Positions 22,594 through 34,092 of a stretch of 64,000 nucleotides of DNA are shown in pieces (positions within the stretch are counted from its first letter, which is position 1; every line of letters begins with the position of its first letter). A model generated the notes under the pieces. That model did no database searches and was not told the DNA's origin. It saw only the letters and a list, made by a program, of their open reading frames with translations. This DNA comes from Codonopsis lanceolata (taxonomy: Eukaryota; Streptophyta; Magnoliopsida; Asterales; Campanulaceae). The DNA is taken from positions 166,139,824 through 166,203,823 of the forward strand of contig CM028377.1 of NCBI GenBank assembly GCA_013146195.2, written 5' to 3'. Made by a program: the position numbers and the translations under genes.

Positions 22594-24545
22594 CTAAGCG
22601 GTGTTTTTGGCACCAAAGTGACCACCACATGCATACTCATGACAGAACTTTAGGATAGAGGCCATTTCATTTTCCGGGACACATCTACGAATGACTTGGT
22701 CAGCGCAATGCTTCCACAAGTTTGGTTCGTCCCACACGTAGTACTTAGCCTCACTGCGGATTTTGTCTCTCTTTGATTTAGATAATACTTGGGGAATTTT
22801 ATTAGAGACCAAAAAGTTTACCAAATCCGCATACCAAGGAAACACTTCCTTAACTGCCCACAAAGCCTCATCAGGAAACTCGCCCCTAATAGGGGCCTGC
22901 TTATAAGGCTCGTCATCCTCTCTCACCAGACGACTCAAGTGGTCGGCCACCACATTTTCGGCCCCTTTCTTATCCTTGACTTCTATGTTAAACTTATTCA
23001 ACAGAAGTATCCACCGAATGAGTCTCGGTTTTGCCTCTTTCTTAGACATCAAATACCTAAGAGCAGCATGATCGGTGTACACAATGATTTTGGTCCCAAG
23101 CAAATAGGACCTAAACTTTTCTAATGCAAAAACCACCGCTAACATCTCTTTTTCTGTAGTGGAATAGTTTCTTTGTGCCTCCTTCAAAGTCATAGACGCA
23201 TAATAAATCACATGAGAGGCATGATTCGCTTTGTGACCCAAAACTGCCCCTAAAGCATAATCACTCGCATCACACATGATCTCAAAAGGTAGAGACCAAT
23301 TGGGGGCTTGAATAATAGGAGTAGATGTCAACCTACCCTTCAACTCATCAAACGCTTTCTTGCAAATATCATCAAATTTAAAATCTACCTCTTTTTGCAA
23401 CAAGGTGCATAGAGGCGATGCAATTTTCGAAAAATCTTTTATGAAGCGACGGTAGAACCCCGCATGACCAAGGAACGACCGCACTTCACGCACATTTGTA
23501 GGGTAAGGAAGTGTGGAAATAACATCAATTTTTTATTTGTCCACTTCAATACCCTTTTTCGAAACCACATGTCCCAACACAATGCCTTGCTCAACCATGA
23601 AGTGGCATTTTTCAAAATTCAACACCAAATTTGTTTCAACACATCGGTCAAGAACTAAAGCAAGGTGAGCAAGACATTGGTCGAACGAGTCTTCATGGAC
23701 AGTGAAATCATCCATGAAAACCTCCATAAAATTCTCCACAAAATCGGAGAAGATGCTCATCATACACCTTTGAAAAGTCGCAGGCGCATTGCATAAACCA
23801 AAGGGCATCCTCCGATAGGCAAAGGTGCCTTAGAAGGGCAAGTAAAAGTGGTTTTCTCTGGTCTTCCGGTGCAATTGGTATTTGAAAATACCCGAATACC
23901 CATCAAGAAAACAATAATACGCCCTTCCGGCAAGCCTTTCAAACATCGATCAATAATAAATGGGAGGAAGTGATCTTTTCTAGTTACCTCATTCGGTAGA
24001 GCGAAGATCAATGCGAACACGCCATCCCGTTTGCTTGGGTTGGCACTAACTTCGCCCTTGTGATTGATGACGACGGTGATCCCACCCCGCTTGGCTACAC
24101 ATTGAGTAGGGCTCACCCACTCAGCATGCGATATGGCATATATGATCCCCATCTGCAGCAACTTCAAAACTTCCTTCTTCACCACCTCCATCATAGGTGG
24201 GTTCAACCTCCTCTGCGGTTGCCTTACCGGCTTAGCACCCTCCTCTAGCAAAATTCGGTGAGTACATACAGAAGGACTTATGCCCTTGATGTCGGCAATA
24301 GTCCACCCAATCGCTTCTTTCCGCTCCCGGATCACATCAATTAATTTCTTCTCTTGCTCTTCCGTAAGAACACTAGAGATCACCACAGGAAGTGTCTTCC
24401 CTTCACCCAAGAAATCATATTTCAAATTCTCGGGAAGGGGCTTCAATTCAAGCACAGGTGCCTTCTCAACAGATGGCAATGGTTTCTCCGGTGGCACCTC
24501 CAAGCTGTAAATGACCATATCCCGATGGTGAGACATACATAGCAT
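22594..24545 (-). pseudogene. Athila element C reverse transcriptase and RNase H
   Basis: RT starts with VCTHRILLEEGAKPVRQPQR and AEWVSPTQCVAKRGG in the piece 24545-23760, whose middle is frameshifted. The piece 23808-23533 has MPFGLCNAPATFQRCM and the catalytic box VFMDDF. After one stop near 23533 the same frame continues with SFLGHAGFYRRFIKDFSKIA, then RNase H: FEIMCDASDYALGAVLGHK, TEKEMLAVVFALEKFRSYL, VYTDHAALRYL and VADHLSRL. The family signature is Athila. At least two frameshifts and a stop prevent translation as one polyprotein. Confidence 0.88.
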
Positions 24546-25131
24546 CCTCAGAAAGGCTCATCACCGCCTTCTTCATCTCATCGGAAATGTCAAACTCTAA
24601 CCCGGTATACCCCAACGCATTCTCCAATACAGACTTCATGTCATCATCTCCTCCGCACACATCAAACACCTCTTGGGCTATAGGCTCCACTACATCAATG
24701 AAGTTCACCGAGTGCACATCCTTAGGGTACTTCATGGCATCAAAGATATTGAACTCCATTTGTTGCCCATCAAACTCCATAGTCAATGACCCATTAGTAA
24801 CATCCAACTTGGTACGAGCAGTCGACATGAAAGGTCTCCCTAACAGAATGGGAGCCTTAGGATCCGTATCCATCTCCAAGACATAAAAATCTGCAGGAAA
24901 AATGAGCTTCCCAACCCGGACTAGAACATCCTCAACCAACCCCTTAGGATACGCATTAGATCTGTCGGCAAGCTGAATAATCACCCGAGTATCTCAGAGG
25001 TCCCAACTTTAGGGTCTCAAACAACGCATAGGGCATGACGCGTTGATTGAAGCCCCCAAGTCAAGCATAGCCATATGCTCCGAATTATCCCTAGCGACTA
25101 GCGACACCTGAATCACGAACATACCGGATCA
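24466..25131 (-). pseudogene. Athila element C protease
   Basis: Minus-strand residues read as MLDLGASINA-type sequence near 25060 (the aspartic protease active site D-x-G-A-S), then SLADRSNAYPKGLVEDVLV and FYVLEMDTDPKAPILLGRPF, the standard C-terminal protease motif. A frame break near 24985 separates the active site from the rest. It processes the Gag-Pol polyprotein. Confidence 0.75.
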
Positions 25132-26933
25132 CTACACTTTTTGGCATCCGCTTCGATAGACCGACACATGCTCACTAATCTTTACCTTTTTTCGACTCCA
25201 CTCCTTCTGATTCCTCTTCATAGTGCACAACTCTTTCAAGAACTTCGCATACCTTGGAACCGACTGCAGAAGATCAAGAAACGGAATGTTTACCTCAAGC
25301 CTCTTGAATGTGTCAAAAATAGCTTTATCGACTCGGCCTTCGTCCTCCCTTAAAGCATACTGAAACGGGGAGCTGCTCATACACAGAAATACCGCAAGAT
25401 ACTCTTCTCATTTTCAGAGTCTTCGCCTCAGGTGTAACTCTCTCAACCACTAACTCGGGATCCTCTTCGACAACCACTTCCTCTAGCTTTTTCCCACTGC
25501 GCAAAGTCATCGCACTGACATTAGACTTCGGATTCGGTTCCGTTCTAGATGGTAACTTCCCCGAATCTTTAGCCTCCATTCTCCCAACTGCATCTGCCAG
25601 CTGACTCACATGTTTCTCCAAATTGCTGATGCTCGATTTAGTCTCCTGTTGGAACTGCTGGAAGTTTCCATTCATGGTAGACATGCTCTGCGCTAGTGAC
25701 CGGACCATGTCTCTCAGACTGTCCCTCGCTGTTGCCGCCGCTGTCCAACAGTGCTCAGATCGATTATATTGATTTCCCTAAACCGCCGACCTGATTATTG
25801 AAACCCGGCCGCTCAAACCTTGTTGTCCCTGTGGTGGACCATACCTAAGGTTCGGATGAACATTATTTGCAGCGTTGTAATTGAACTGCGGTGGCCTCTG
25901 ACCCTGCTGATTGAAACCTATTGCATTGACATCCACCACCTTATCCGTCTGAAGAGTAGGACAAGAATCAGTCGGGTGGGTCACATCAGTACATATACCG
26001 CAGGGATGAGGTTGTTGACCCAAAACCAATGTCTTCAACAGAATCTTAACATCCGCCAGCTCAGTCTTCAATTCACTCGTTGTATCACTCGATCCTGCCG
26101 CACTGACTTGTCTAACGCTAGACCTTCTCCCATGAGTCCTGTGCTTTTGGCTAGCTCTTCTATTAACTGCTCTGCATCCCCGTAGTTTTGTTCGTAATAC
26201 TACCTCCACAAGCGTAATCCACCCACCTTTTGTCTTGCTCAGTCAATCCCCCATAGAAATAAACAATAAGCTGCTCATCATCAAAGCCATGATACGGACA
26301 ACTTCTGCAGAGCTTGTAGAACCGGTTGTGATAGTCATATAGTGATTCATCGGACCGCTGCTCCATGTTGCTGATATCCCTCTTCATGACATTGATTTGA
26401 TCTGGAGGGAAGAACTCATCAAGGAATACCTCCTTCAACTCTTGCCAAGAGGTAATGCTGTTGGGTGGCAGGTGATAATACCACGTATTCGCGTTAGCCT
26501 TAAGAGTAAAGGAAAACGCCCTCAGTAATAACTGCTCAAGAGGCAATGCAGCTGGCTTCATACTCTTGCAAATCTGCACAAACTGAGCTATATGCTGATT
26601 TGTATTCTCCCCTGGTATCCCATTAAAATGGGTCAACTGGTTCAACAACCCCGGCTTCAACTCAAAAGTAACCCCAGTCGGTAAATCAGGAAATAACACT
26701 GCTTGCGGTTGCTCATTCCAGTTCGGAGCAATCCTTTGCCTCAATGTCCGAGGTGGGGGGTTGTTATTGCCTCTTCCATTACCCTCATTGTTCACAACCT
26801 CCGGACCATCATTGTTCTCACCGTTATTATTATTCATCCCGCTCCGCTCCAAATTTCTCCTGTACCTGAAATATCTGTCAATTTCTGAAACAAAAGGACT
26901 AACAACTTGATTAGCAGAACGAGTATGGACCAT
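25132..26933 (-). pseudogene. Athila element C gag
   Basis: Start chosen at the ATG at 26933 (MVHTRSANQ). The capsid-type Retrotrans_gag domain covers about 26700-26230 (FNGIPGENTNQHIAQFVQIC; LKANANTWYYHLPPNSITSW; SYEDYHNRFYKLC-type end). A zinc-knuckle-like CGICTDVTHPTDSC follows near 25990 after a frame change at 26165-26209. Then comes a coiled region (FQQETKSSISNLEKHVSQLA) and a basic tail up to 25132. There are at least two frame changes and a stop near 25775. Confidence 0.82.
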
Positions 26934-27046
26934 AAAAGGTTCCACACCACAAGACAACAATAATAATAAAGCACAAATAACAGGAAAAAAAAAAGAAAAA
27001 GAAGTAGATTAAGAAATAGAATAAGAGTGCAAACAAATAAAACCGT

Positions 27047-27064
27047 TCCCCGGCAACGGCGCCA
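27047..27064 (-). promoter_or_regulatory. primer binding site of Athila element C
   Basis: Minus strand TGGCGCCGTTGCCGGGGA, 18 bases, the standard PBS complementary to the 3' end of plant tRNA-Asp and typical of Athila-type elements. It lies 5 bp inside the LTR border at 27070 and about 110 bp upstream of gag. Confidence 0.9.
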
Positions 27065-27069
27065 AAATT

Positions 27070-27529
27070 TGACAGGCTAAAGTCGCACGCCTACAAATTA
27101 ATTACCAAGACAAGACTCGGCTACAGAACTGCAGCTAGGACAAGTCCAGGGTCGATCCACTGAAGAACGGTTATTCGGTTGCACAATTGTCACTTGACAA
27201 GATTGGGGGTTTAAATTTGATTTTTATTAACTTCCTAAAACGGGAATTAAAAACTAAGTTGTAAAACAATTAAAGGCAAGCACTTCAGATTTGTTTCCGT
27301 CCCCGTTTATCATTCCAATATCATCGGTATAATTTCTTTCCCTTCCTCCCTATTCACTTGATCCGAGATGTATTTCAATCCCTATTTCTTCCTTATTAAA
27401 GGTTATAAGCAGTGACACACTCACCTATTCCCCTAATCAATACCTAAACCTAACTGACACAGTCTAGATTTACAATAACGATTGATGAAGCTTTAAGAAA
27501 TTAAAATCAAGGAATTCTCTATTCTTTTG
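27070..27529 (-). mobile_element. 5' LTR of Athila element C, inner part
   Basis: The inner LTR edge (minus ...CCTGTCA) sits next to the PBS. The sequence contains the phrase GGACAAGTCCAGGGTCGATCC, cut short here, which is typical of such LTR ends. The LTR is interrupted at 27530 by the CACTA terminus. The outer part appears to resume at 45759. Confidence 0.75.
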
Positions 27530-27770
27530 CACTACAAGAAAATGTAGAATTAGCTACGAATTTTTAACTACGAAAATTAATTTATGGGTAATTGTAATTT
27601 TTTAACTACAAAATAAGTTTTTGTAGTAAATCTGTATACAAATTAGCTTCGAAACTAAATTTTCGTAGTAAAACTGTTTACAAATTGGCTACGAAACTAA
27701 ATCACAGACAATTACTGACCATGGGCGACGAAATAGCTCCAATTTGTCGGCAACTGACATTAATGTTTAA
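27530..27770. repeat. left subterminal repeats of CACTA element
   Basis: Clustered variants of CTACGAA, TTCGTAG and TTTGTAGTA within 200 bp of the terminus, for example GCTACGAAACTAAAT at about 27682. These mirror the right-end repeats and would be the binding sites of the smaller transposase protein (TNPA in En/Spm). Confidence 0.75.
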
Positions 27771-28262
27771 GGTGCCAACTTTTTCGCGCTTTCATTTTCG
27801 GTCCAAATAATTTTCTATTTGAGATAATTTGGGGGAAAAGAAAACCCCTCCCTCTAAAAGCCTCAATGCGTACTCCTTTCTATTCCTCAAATCCATAGAA
27901 ATCGCTTCTCCTCCGACCTCCATCTCTACCTTCTCCACGCCACCTTGAATCCCAAACATCTAATGGTGGTGTTTCATTTCCAATCCTCAACCCACACAGC
28001 GATACCAGCAACAAAGAAGAGGTAGCGAAATTGAAGGAAATCGACGCAAACCCGCACTGCCACCGTGAAACGTCGTCGGCGGTAGAGGAAGAGAATGGGA
28101 GTATATGTCTTTGTGTCACATGTACTATGACATATCCCCTTGCGTGATACTATATATAAGCATTCCTTTGGTAAATATTAGGGTGCTGCTGCTCCTTGGG
28201 ATGATGATGCGTCGGCTTAGAAGGAAATTTTTAATTCAATTTTGTTATCTTTAGTCACAGGT
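27771..28262. other. CACTA interior before LINE insertion
   Basis: About 490 bp containing a C+T-rich, UTR-like part (27840-28000) and a short minus-strand ORF (28119-27880) that I do not recognise. Nothing else could be supported. The last bases, AATTTGTTTG (28263-28272), are the left copy of the LINE target duplication. Confidence 0.4.
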
Positions 28263-28382
28263 AATTTGTTTGAAGAGGATTCTTCTGCAAATCCAAAAAA
28301 TTCTCTCTCTAAAAAATTCTCTCTCGCCTAGGGTTTTCTTGCCGTAGGGTTTTCCTTGGTTGGCCGGCTTCTTGGCTTAGCC

Positions 28383-29828
28383 ATGGCCGATAGGGAGGCT
28401 GGTGGCCCTTCGGTCCCTATGGCTCCGTCTTCACCTTCCCATCTCAAATCCTTCGCCTCCCTTTTCTCTGATCAACCGAACACTTTGAACTCTAATGCTC
28501 TTCCTTTCACCCCCCTATCTTCTTACAAGGGCGAACCGGCTCTGTGCTTATCGCCTGCCCAAGTTTCAGCCTTCGCAAAGCCTTTCCAACTTGCTCTTGT
28601 TGGAAAATTTTCTCATGGTAGACCATCAATGGAGGTTATTCGGAAAGAAATTCTCACTTTTGGCCTTAAAGCGGCTGTAACCATTGGTCATTTAGACACT
28701 AAACATGTGCTGATCCAAACCAATCATGAGGCAGATTTTCAGCGTTTATGGATCAAGGATCAATGGTATGTTGGCTCTTCTCCTATGAGGGTATTCAAGT
28801 GGACTCCCGATTTTCGTTCTGACATTGAAAGCCCTATCGTCCCGGTGTGGTTTTCTCTTCCAAGTCTACCAATCTATTTGTTCAACAAACAGGCCCTCTT
28901 CTCAATAGGTAATATGATTGGAACCCCTTTGATTATAGACTCGCTTACAGCTAATCTGACGCGACCAAGCGTTGCTAGAATTTGCATTGAAATCAACCTA
29001 ACCAAGAGTCTTCCAAGTCGTATATGGATTGACAATGGTATTTCGGCTGGTTTCTGGCAGCCGGTGGAAGCTGAACGTCTGCCGCTATATTGCTCTTGTT
29101 GTCATAGACAAGGCCATGATGGCTTCTCCTGCAAAGCTAATGTTGGTCCTAAGCAGTCTGGTAAGGCTAAAGTTCAAGTTGCTGCCCAAGATAGTCAAAA
29201 TCCTACAGTTGCTTCCAAAGATACCCCAATCCCGACCATGCATCCTGTTTGGAAGGTTAAAGATACTAATGGTATGCCAAACAAAAAAGACGAGGGTCAA
29301 GTTCAAGACCCCGCCCCTTCTGCTGATGATCAAGCCCACTCCTCCCCCTCTTGTTCTGGTCATGCTAAAGATACTGAGCCACATGTCGTTCAGGACTGCC
29401 AAGTGAATAATAAGGTGCCCGCCCCCTTCATTGATTTAGAAAAATCTCCCCCCATTCATAACGAGCCTGTCCAACATTCTTCCCCCCCGGCTGCTTGTAA
29501 TACAAGTAAACCCCAGCAAAATGTTCAATCCAATGAAACCCTTGATTCTAGTATTCAAAACGAGCCCATTTCCAAGGCATCTGATCAAGCAACCACTACG
29601 GAGACTGTTATTACCTCACCTAATCGTTTTGCTGTGTTGGAATCCTTTGACGAAGACGATCCCCCAGTAATCAATGAATCATTGGAAGCCTTGAATCTTC
29701 CCTCTGATCATCCCAAAAAGAAAAACCGTAAACCCCCCAACGTGCCTCCATCAAACAGAACTACTCGCTCCAAATCGCTTGATAAATCCCAAGATGGTAC
29801 TGCTCAACATATGCCTCATGACGAGTAA
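28383..29828 (+). CDS. LINE 1 ORF1 protein (DUF4283 and zinc knuckle)
   Basis: About 481 residues from the first in-frame ATG at 28383 (MADREAGG). The N-terminal half holds a DUF4283-type fold: PFQLALVGKFSHGRPSMEVI, LIQTNHEADFQRLW and RVFKWTPDF near residues 65-150. A CCHC knuckle, CSCCHRQGHDGFSC, follows near residue 240. The C-terminal half is acidic, Pro/Ser-rich and disordered. ORF1 proteins of plant LINEs bind the element RNA and package it with ORF2. The ORF is intact. Its stop overlaps the ORF2 start (ATGACGAGTAA), suggesting reinitiation or a frame change for ORF2. Confidence 0.88.
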   Translation: MADREAGGPSVPMAPSSPSHLKSFASLFSDQPNTLNSNALPFTPLSSYKGEPALCLSPAQVSAFAKPFQLALVGKFSHGRPSMEVIRKEILTFGLKAAVTIGHLDTKHVLIQTNHEADFQRLWIKDQWYVGSSPMRVFKWTPDFRSDIESPIVPVWFSLPSLPIYLFNKQALFSIGNMIGTPLIIDSLTANLTRPSVARICIEINLTKSLPSRIWIDNGISAGFWQPVEAERLPLYCSCCHRQGHDGFSCKANVGPKQSGKAKVQVAAQDSQNPTVASKDTPIPTMHPVWKVKDTNGMPNKKDEGQVQDPAPSADDQAHSSPSCSGHAKDTEPHVVQDCQVNNKVPAPFIDLEKSPPIHNEPVQHSSPPAACNTSKPQQNVQSNETLDSSIQNEPISKASDQATTTETVITSPNRFAVLESFDEDDPPVINESLEALNLPSDHPKKKNRKPPNVPPSNRTTRSKSLDKSQDGTAQHMPHDE

Positions 29829-32800
29829 CATTCTGTGTTGGAACCTTAGAGGTGTGGGTAACGACTCCACCATATCTCGGTTGAAAAATCTTATCTCTCT
29901 TCATCAAATCTCTTTTATTTCCGTTTGTGAACCTATGTTAGAACTGTCTCAATTACCTTTACTTGCACGTAAACTCAAGTTTCGTTCTTATTTCCATAAT
30001 AAGACTAACAAAATTTGGATTTTGGCTAAATCGCATTTTAGTTGTCAGTTAATTCAGGATTCCATCCAGCATATTACTCTTCGAATACAACATTACTCTT
30101 GGGCGCATCCGGTCAATCTCTCTTCTGTTTATGCTAAATGCACTGCTCTTGATCGTCAAAGTCTTTGGAACGAGCTTATTGATCTGAGTGCTGATTTTGT
30201 AGACTCTCCTTGGATAGTTTGCGGGGATTTTAATATTGTTCTTAATCCTCAAGAGAAATTAGGCGGCTCGGGTTGGGATAGGCAAGGTGCCTCAGAATTC
30301 CAAGCTTGTCTCAATGCTGCGGGTCTCTCTAATCTTGGGTACCAAGGTAGTAAATTTACTTGGTGCAACAACCAACATGGCAGCAGGACTATTTTTCAAC
30401 GGATTGATCGTGCAGTTTGCAATTCCAGTTGGCTTTCTCTTTTCTCATCAACTTCGGTTACCAATCTCAATCGCACCTGTTCAGATCATTCTCCGCTCCT
30501 TGTTCAGATCAATTCATCTAATGAATTCAGGCCATATCAATTCAGATTCCTCAATATTTGGACATCTCACAGCTCCTTTTTTGATGCGGTCAAAGTCGTC
30601 TGGTGTGAGCAGGTTCCAGAACGGCCCCTTGTGCGCTTCTCTAATAAATTAAAGTCTGTTCGAGCCATGCTTAAAGTCTGGAATAGGAATGTTTTCGGGA
30701 ACATATTTCAAGCTATTAAAATTGCTGAAGACGAGGTCTTAGAAAAGGAGATGCTTTATGAGCTTAATAATTCCGATTCTAATCGTGCAGCCTTACATTT
30801 GGCCCAAGCCAACTTACGATTTAAGATGAAACGGGAAGAGGACTATTGGAGGCAAAAGTCTCACCTTCGTTGGCTTCAAGAAGGTGATGGCAATACCAAG
30901 CTTTTTCATGCTTCGGTTAATCACTCTCGCAGCAAGTTAGCCATTCACCGTATTACTGATCGGCATGGTTCTGTTATCACGGGTGAAGCTTCTATCAAGG
31001 CTGCGGTAGTTGATTTTTATAAAGAGCAACTTTTGGCTTGTCCTCGGTCTGATGATGATATGATATCTGATCTTATTCCTCCTCTGATTACTTCGGCTCA
31101 GAATGATATGTTAATTGATCCTCCTTCGTTAGCTGAAGTTAAAAACATCGTTTTCTCCCTTAACGGTGATAGTGCGGCTGGCCCGGATGGTTTTTCAGGC
31201 CATTTTTATACTTCCTGTTAGGATATCATAGCAGATGATTTCTATCTTGCTATTCTAGAATTTTTTGCCGGGTTTGAAGTACCTAAAGCTTGGACCAGTA
31301 CCTTGATTATCACAATTCCGAAGTTGAGTCATGTGGAGTCCTTTAAAGATCTGCGTCCTATAAGTCTTTGTAATTTCTGCAACAAAGTCATCTCCAAAAT
31401 TCTTTCTTCTCGGCTTGCGGCTATTCTTCCAAACATTATTTCGGAAAATCAAAGCGCTTTTACTAAAGGTCGGTTGATTCAAGATAATTTACTGCTTGCT
31501 CATGAATTGACTCATCACCTCAAGAAAAAAGTCCCGGGATCTAATGTTATTATCAAGTTGGACATGGCCAAAGCTTTCGATAGGGTCTCCTGGGTTTATC
31601 TGATTCAAGTGCTTCGAAAATTTGGATTTGGTGAAACATTTATTGACATGATTTGGCGAGTTATTTCGAACAATTGGTTTTCAGTTGCGATAAATGGCTC
31701 CTCGGCTGGCTTCTTCTCCTCGTCCTGTGGCCTTCGTCAAGGTGACCCAATTTCTCCCAGTCTTTTTATTATCGCTGCTGAAGTTCTTAGCCGTGGTTTG
31801 AATAAACTCCAATATGAAAGTCCTCACTACGCCTTCTCTTCCATTTCGGGGTGTCCAATCATCTCTCATTTAGCATTTGCCGATGATATTGTCATTTTTT
31901 GCAATGGCAGTAAACATTCTCTTCACAGACACAAGCAGCTTCTTTCTAAGTATGAGCAATGCTCTGGTCAACTGATCAACCAAAGTAAAAGCTGTTTTAT
32001 GGTCTCGAATCAATCTTCAATCTCTCGCATTTCGACCATTGGGAGACATGTTGGCTTTTCTCATAAGTCCCTCCCGGTTACTTATCTGGGATGTCCTTTG
32101 TTTAAAGGCCGAAAGAAGAAAAACTTGTTCGATCCTCTTTTGGAAAAATTGCAATTGAGGATTAATTCTTGGATGGGGGCCTTCCTTAACCAAGCGGGGA
32201 AAGTTACGCTGATTAATTCAATCCTTAATTCGATCATTATGTATCAAATTGCCATATTAAACCCGCCGACTTCAGTAATAAATCTCATAAACAGGATGTT
32301 GGCTAATTTCTTCTGGGGTTCGATCGATGGCAAGCACAAAGCTCACTGGGTTTCGTGGGATAAATGCTGTCGGCCGGTTAATGAAGGTGGTATTGGCACT
32401 CGGGCTCTTAAAGATATCATCAAGGCTTTCTCAATTCAGCTTTGGTGGAGATTCAGGTCTGCCGATTCTCTTTGGTGTAATTTCATGTCGCGGAAATACT
32501 GCGCTAATTCCCACCCCTCTCAAGCTCAGTCTTCTGGCTCTCATACTTGGCGTAGGATGTGTTCAGTTAAAGTTCTTGCCGAAGCTCAGATTGGTTGGAT
32601 TATTGGTAAAGGTTCATGCTCTATTTGGCTTGATCAATGGTTGCCAATAGGCCTTCTTAACCCTCCTGCTTCTAGCCATTTCCAGAAAGTTAAGGACCTG
32701 TTTACCTCTTCGTCTTGTATCTCTCCTGCTGCTCGTGCGGAACTGGGGAGCCATATTTGTTCTATTATTGATAAGGTTGGTGTTTCTTTGATCGATGCTC

Positions 32801-33921
32801 CTGACTCAGCGTACTGCCGATGCTCTGATCATGGCAAATTTTCCCTCTCTACAGCTTGGCAACTTGCTCGCAGCCCCCATCCGCTGCTTCAGTCTGCTAA
32901 TTTTATTTGGCATAAACGGCTTCCTCGCAAATTCAGCTTATTCATGTGGCGCCTCTGGCAGCGTAAACTTCCTATCGACGAGAGTTTGGTCCTTAAGGGT
33001 ATAAACCTTGCCTCTCGCTGCTATTGCTGCCCGTCCGGAAATGTTGAGACGTATTCTCATGTTTTTTTCGATAGCCCTTCTGCTCGCTGTATTTGGGCTG
33101 AGTTTAATTACCTTGGCGGTCTGCCTCTCCAGAGGCCTTCTATTGAACAGTCCTGCTTCGCTTGGTGGCTCTATAAACCGAAGTCAGTGCTTCATATCAT
33201 AACTCCATCAATCATTCTGTGGGAGATATGGAAGGCTAGAAACTCCAGCTTTTTCGAAGGTCATCGGGTTCCTATCTGGATTATTATGGATTGTATCCAC
33301 CAATCGATTGCTCTAGTAATTAAGAGCGCTGGTCTATCTCCTCGGCTTCACGGTTCCTCTCTCTTCTCTTCTCGGCTGGGAGTTCGTTCCTCTAAGATTA
33401 TTCGATCAGTTTCGTGGTTAAAACCTCCCAGGGGGCTGGTTAAATTAAACTCGGATGGTGCCTGCCGCGGCAATCCGGGGCCGAGTTCTGGCGGAGGCAT
33501 TGTTCGAGACTCTGCAGGCAATGTTATTTTTGCTTTCTCTTCCTTTTATGGCGATGCTTCCAGCTTTCATGCAGAATGTCAAGCTATGTTTCAAGGCATT
33601 TCTTGGTTAAAATCTAAAGGCCATGTGGGAGCTATTGTGGAAACAGATTCTAAACTCTTATTGGATTGTATTATTGCTAAAGCTAAGCCTCCTTGGAGAT
33701 GCCTGTACCTTATCAGATCCATCAAATCCAGTGCGGAGCTGTTAAATCTCTCATTTCGCCATTCTTATCGTGAAGCCAATTCTGTTGCCGATGCTCTTGC
33801 TAATCTTGGGCTGGATCAGGAATCTGATTTGTCTTTTGATTCTGCTGATGTGCTCCCTGCTCGTATTCCCGGTCTTATCACTCTTGACAGACATGTCACT
33901 CCCTATATTCGCATTAGTTAA
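29818..33921 (+). pseudogene. LINE 1 ORF2: endonuclease, reverse transcriptase, RNase H (one nonsense codon)
   Basis: About 1367 codons from ATG 29818 (MTSNILCWNLRG). Order: apurinic-type endonuclease (CWNLRGVGN, VCGDFNIV, SDHSPLL; about residues 1-230); RT (SLCNFCNKVISKIL, KLDMAKAFDRVSW, GLRQGDPISPSLF, catalytic FADDIVIF near 31880); zf-RVT (LPRKFSLFMWRLWQRKLP, then CYCC); and a C-terminal RNase H (NSDGACRGNPGP, ETDSKLL, REANSVADALA). The one fault is a TAG at 31219-31221, in the same frame as both flanks, at a place where relatives have Trp (TGG). All catalytic motifs checked are present. Its role is target-primed reverse transcription in the nucleus. Confidence 0.92.
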
Positions 33922-34084
33922 TTTTCTATCTTTTTTTGAGTGTGTTTTTCCTTTCGAGGTTAGGCTCCTTTGTCCTCCCATCATAAGGGCCAGGCTGGTT
34001 GTCCCCCTCAAGTTTGTACCCCCATTTTTCCTTATTAATAAAATCTAGCAGGGTACCGTCCCTGTTTATGTAAAAAAAAAAAAA
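33922..34084 (+). other. LINE 1 3' UTR, terminal hairpin and poly-A
   Basis: Contains GAGGTTAGGCTCC, GGTTGTCCCCCTC and, just before the tail, the hairpin CAGGGTACCGTCCCTG (34049-34064, five-pair stem). Poly-A is 34072-34084. LINE 2 has a diverged version of the same three elements, so this region is probably what RT recognises. Confidence 0.75.
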
Positions 34085-34092
34085 TTTGTTTG

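Larger units (their letters stand above)
28263..34092 (+). mobile_element. full-length plant L1-type LINE 1 with target-site duplication
   Basis: AATTTGTTTG is present at 28263-28272 and 34083-34092 (the A bases at the right copy blend with the poly-A tail), giving an element of about 5.8 kb. It has a 5' leader of about 110 bp, ORF1, an ORF2 overlapping it by 11 bp, a 3' UTR with a hairpin and a poly-A of 13. Apart from one nonsense codon in ORF2, the reading frames are open throughout, so it is a recent insertion. Confidence 0.9.

Noticed and set aside
29085..29402. Antisense ORF in LINE 1 ORF1
   Set aside because: Shadow of the ORF1 zinc knuckle and Pro/Ser region. No features of a protein.
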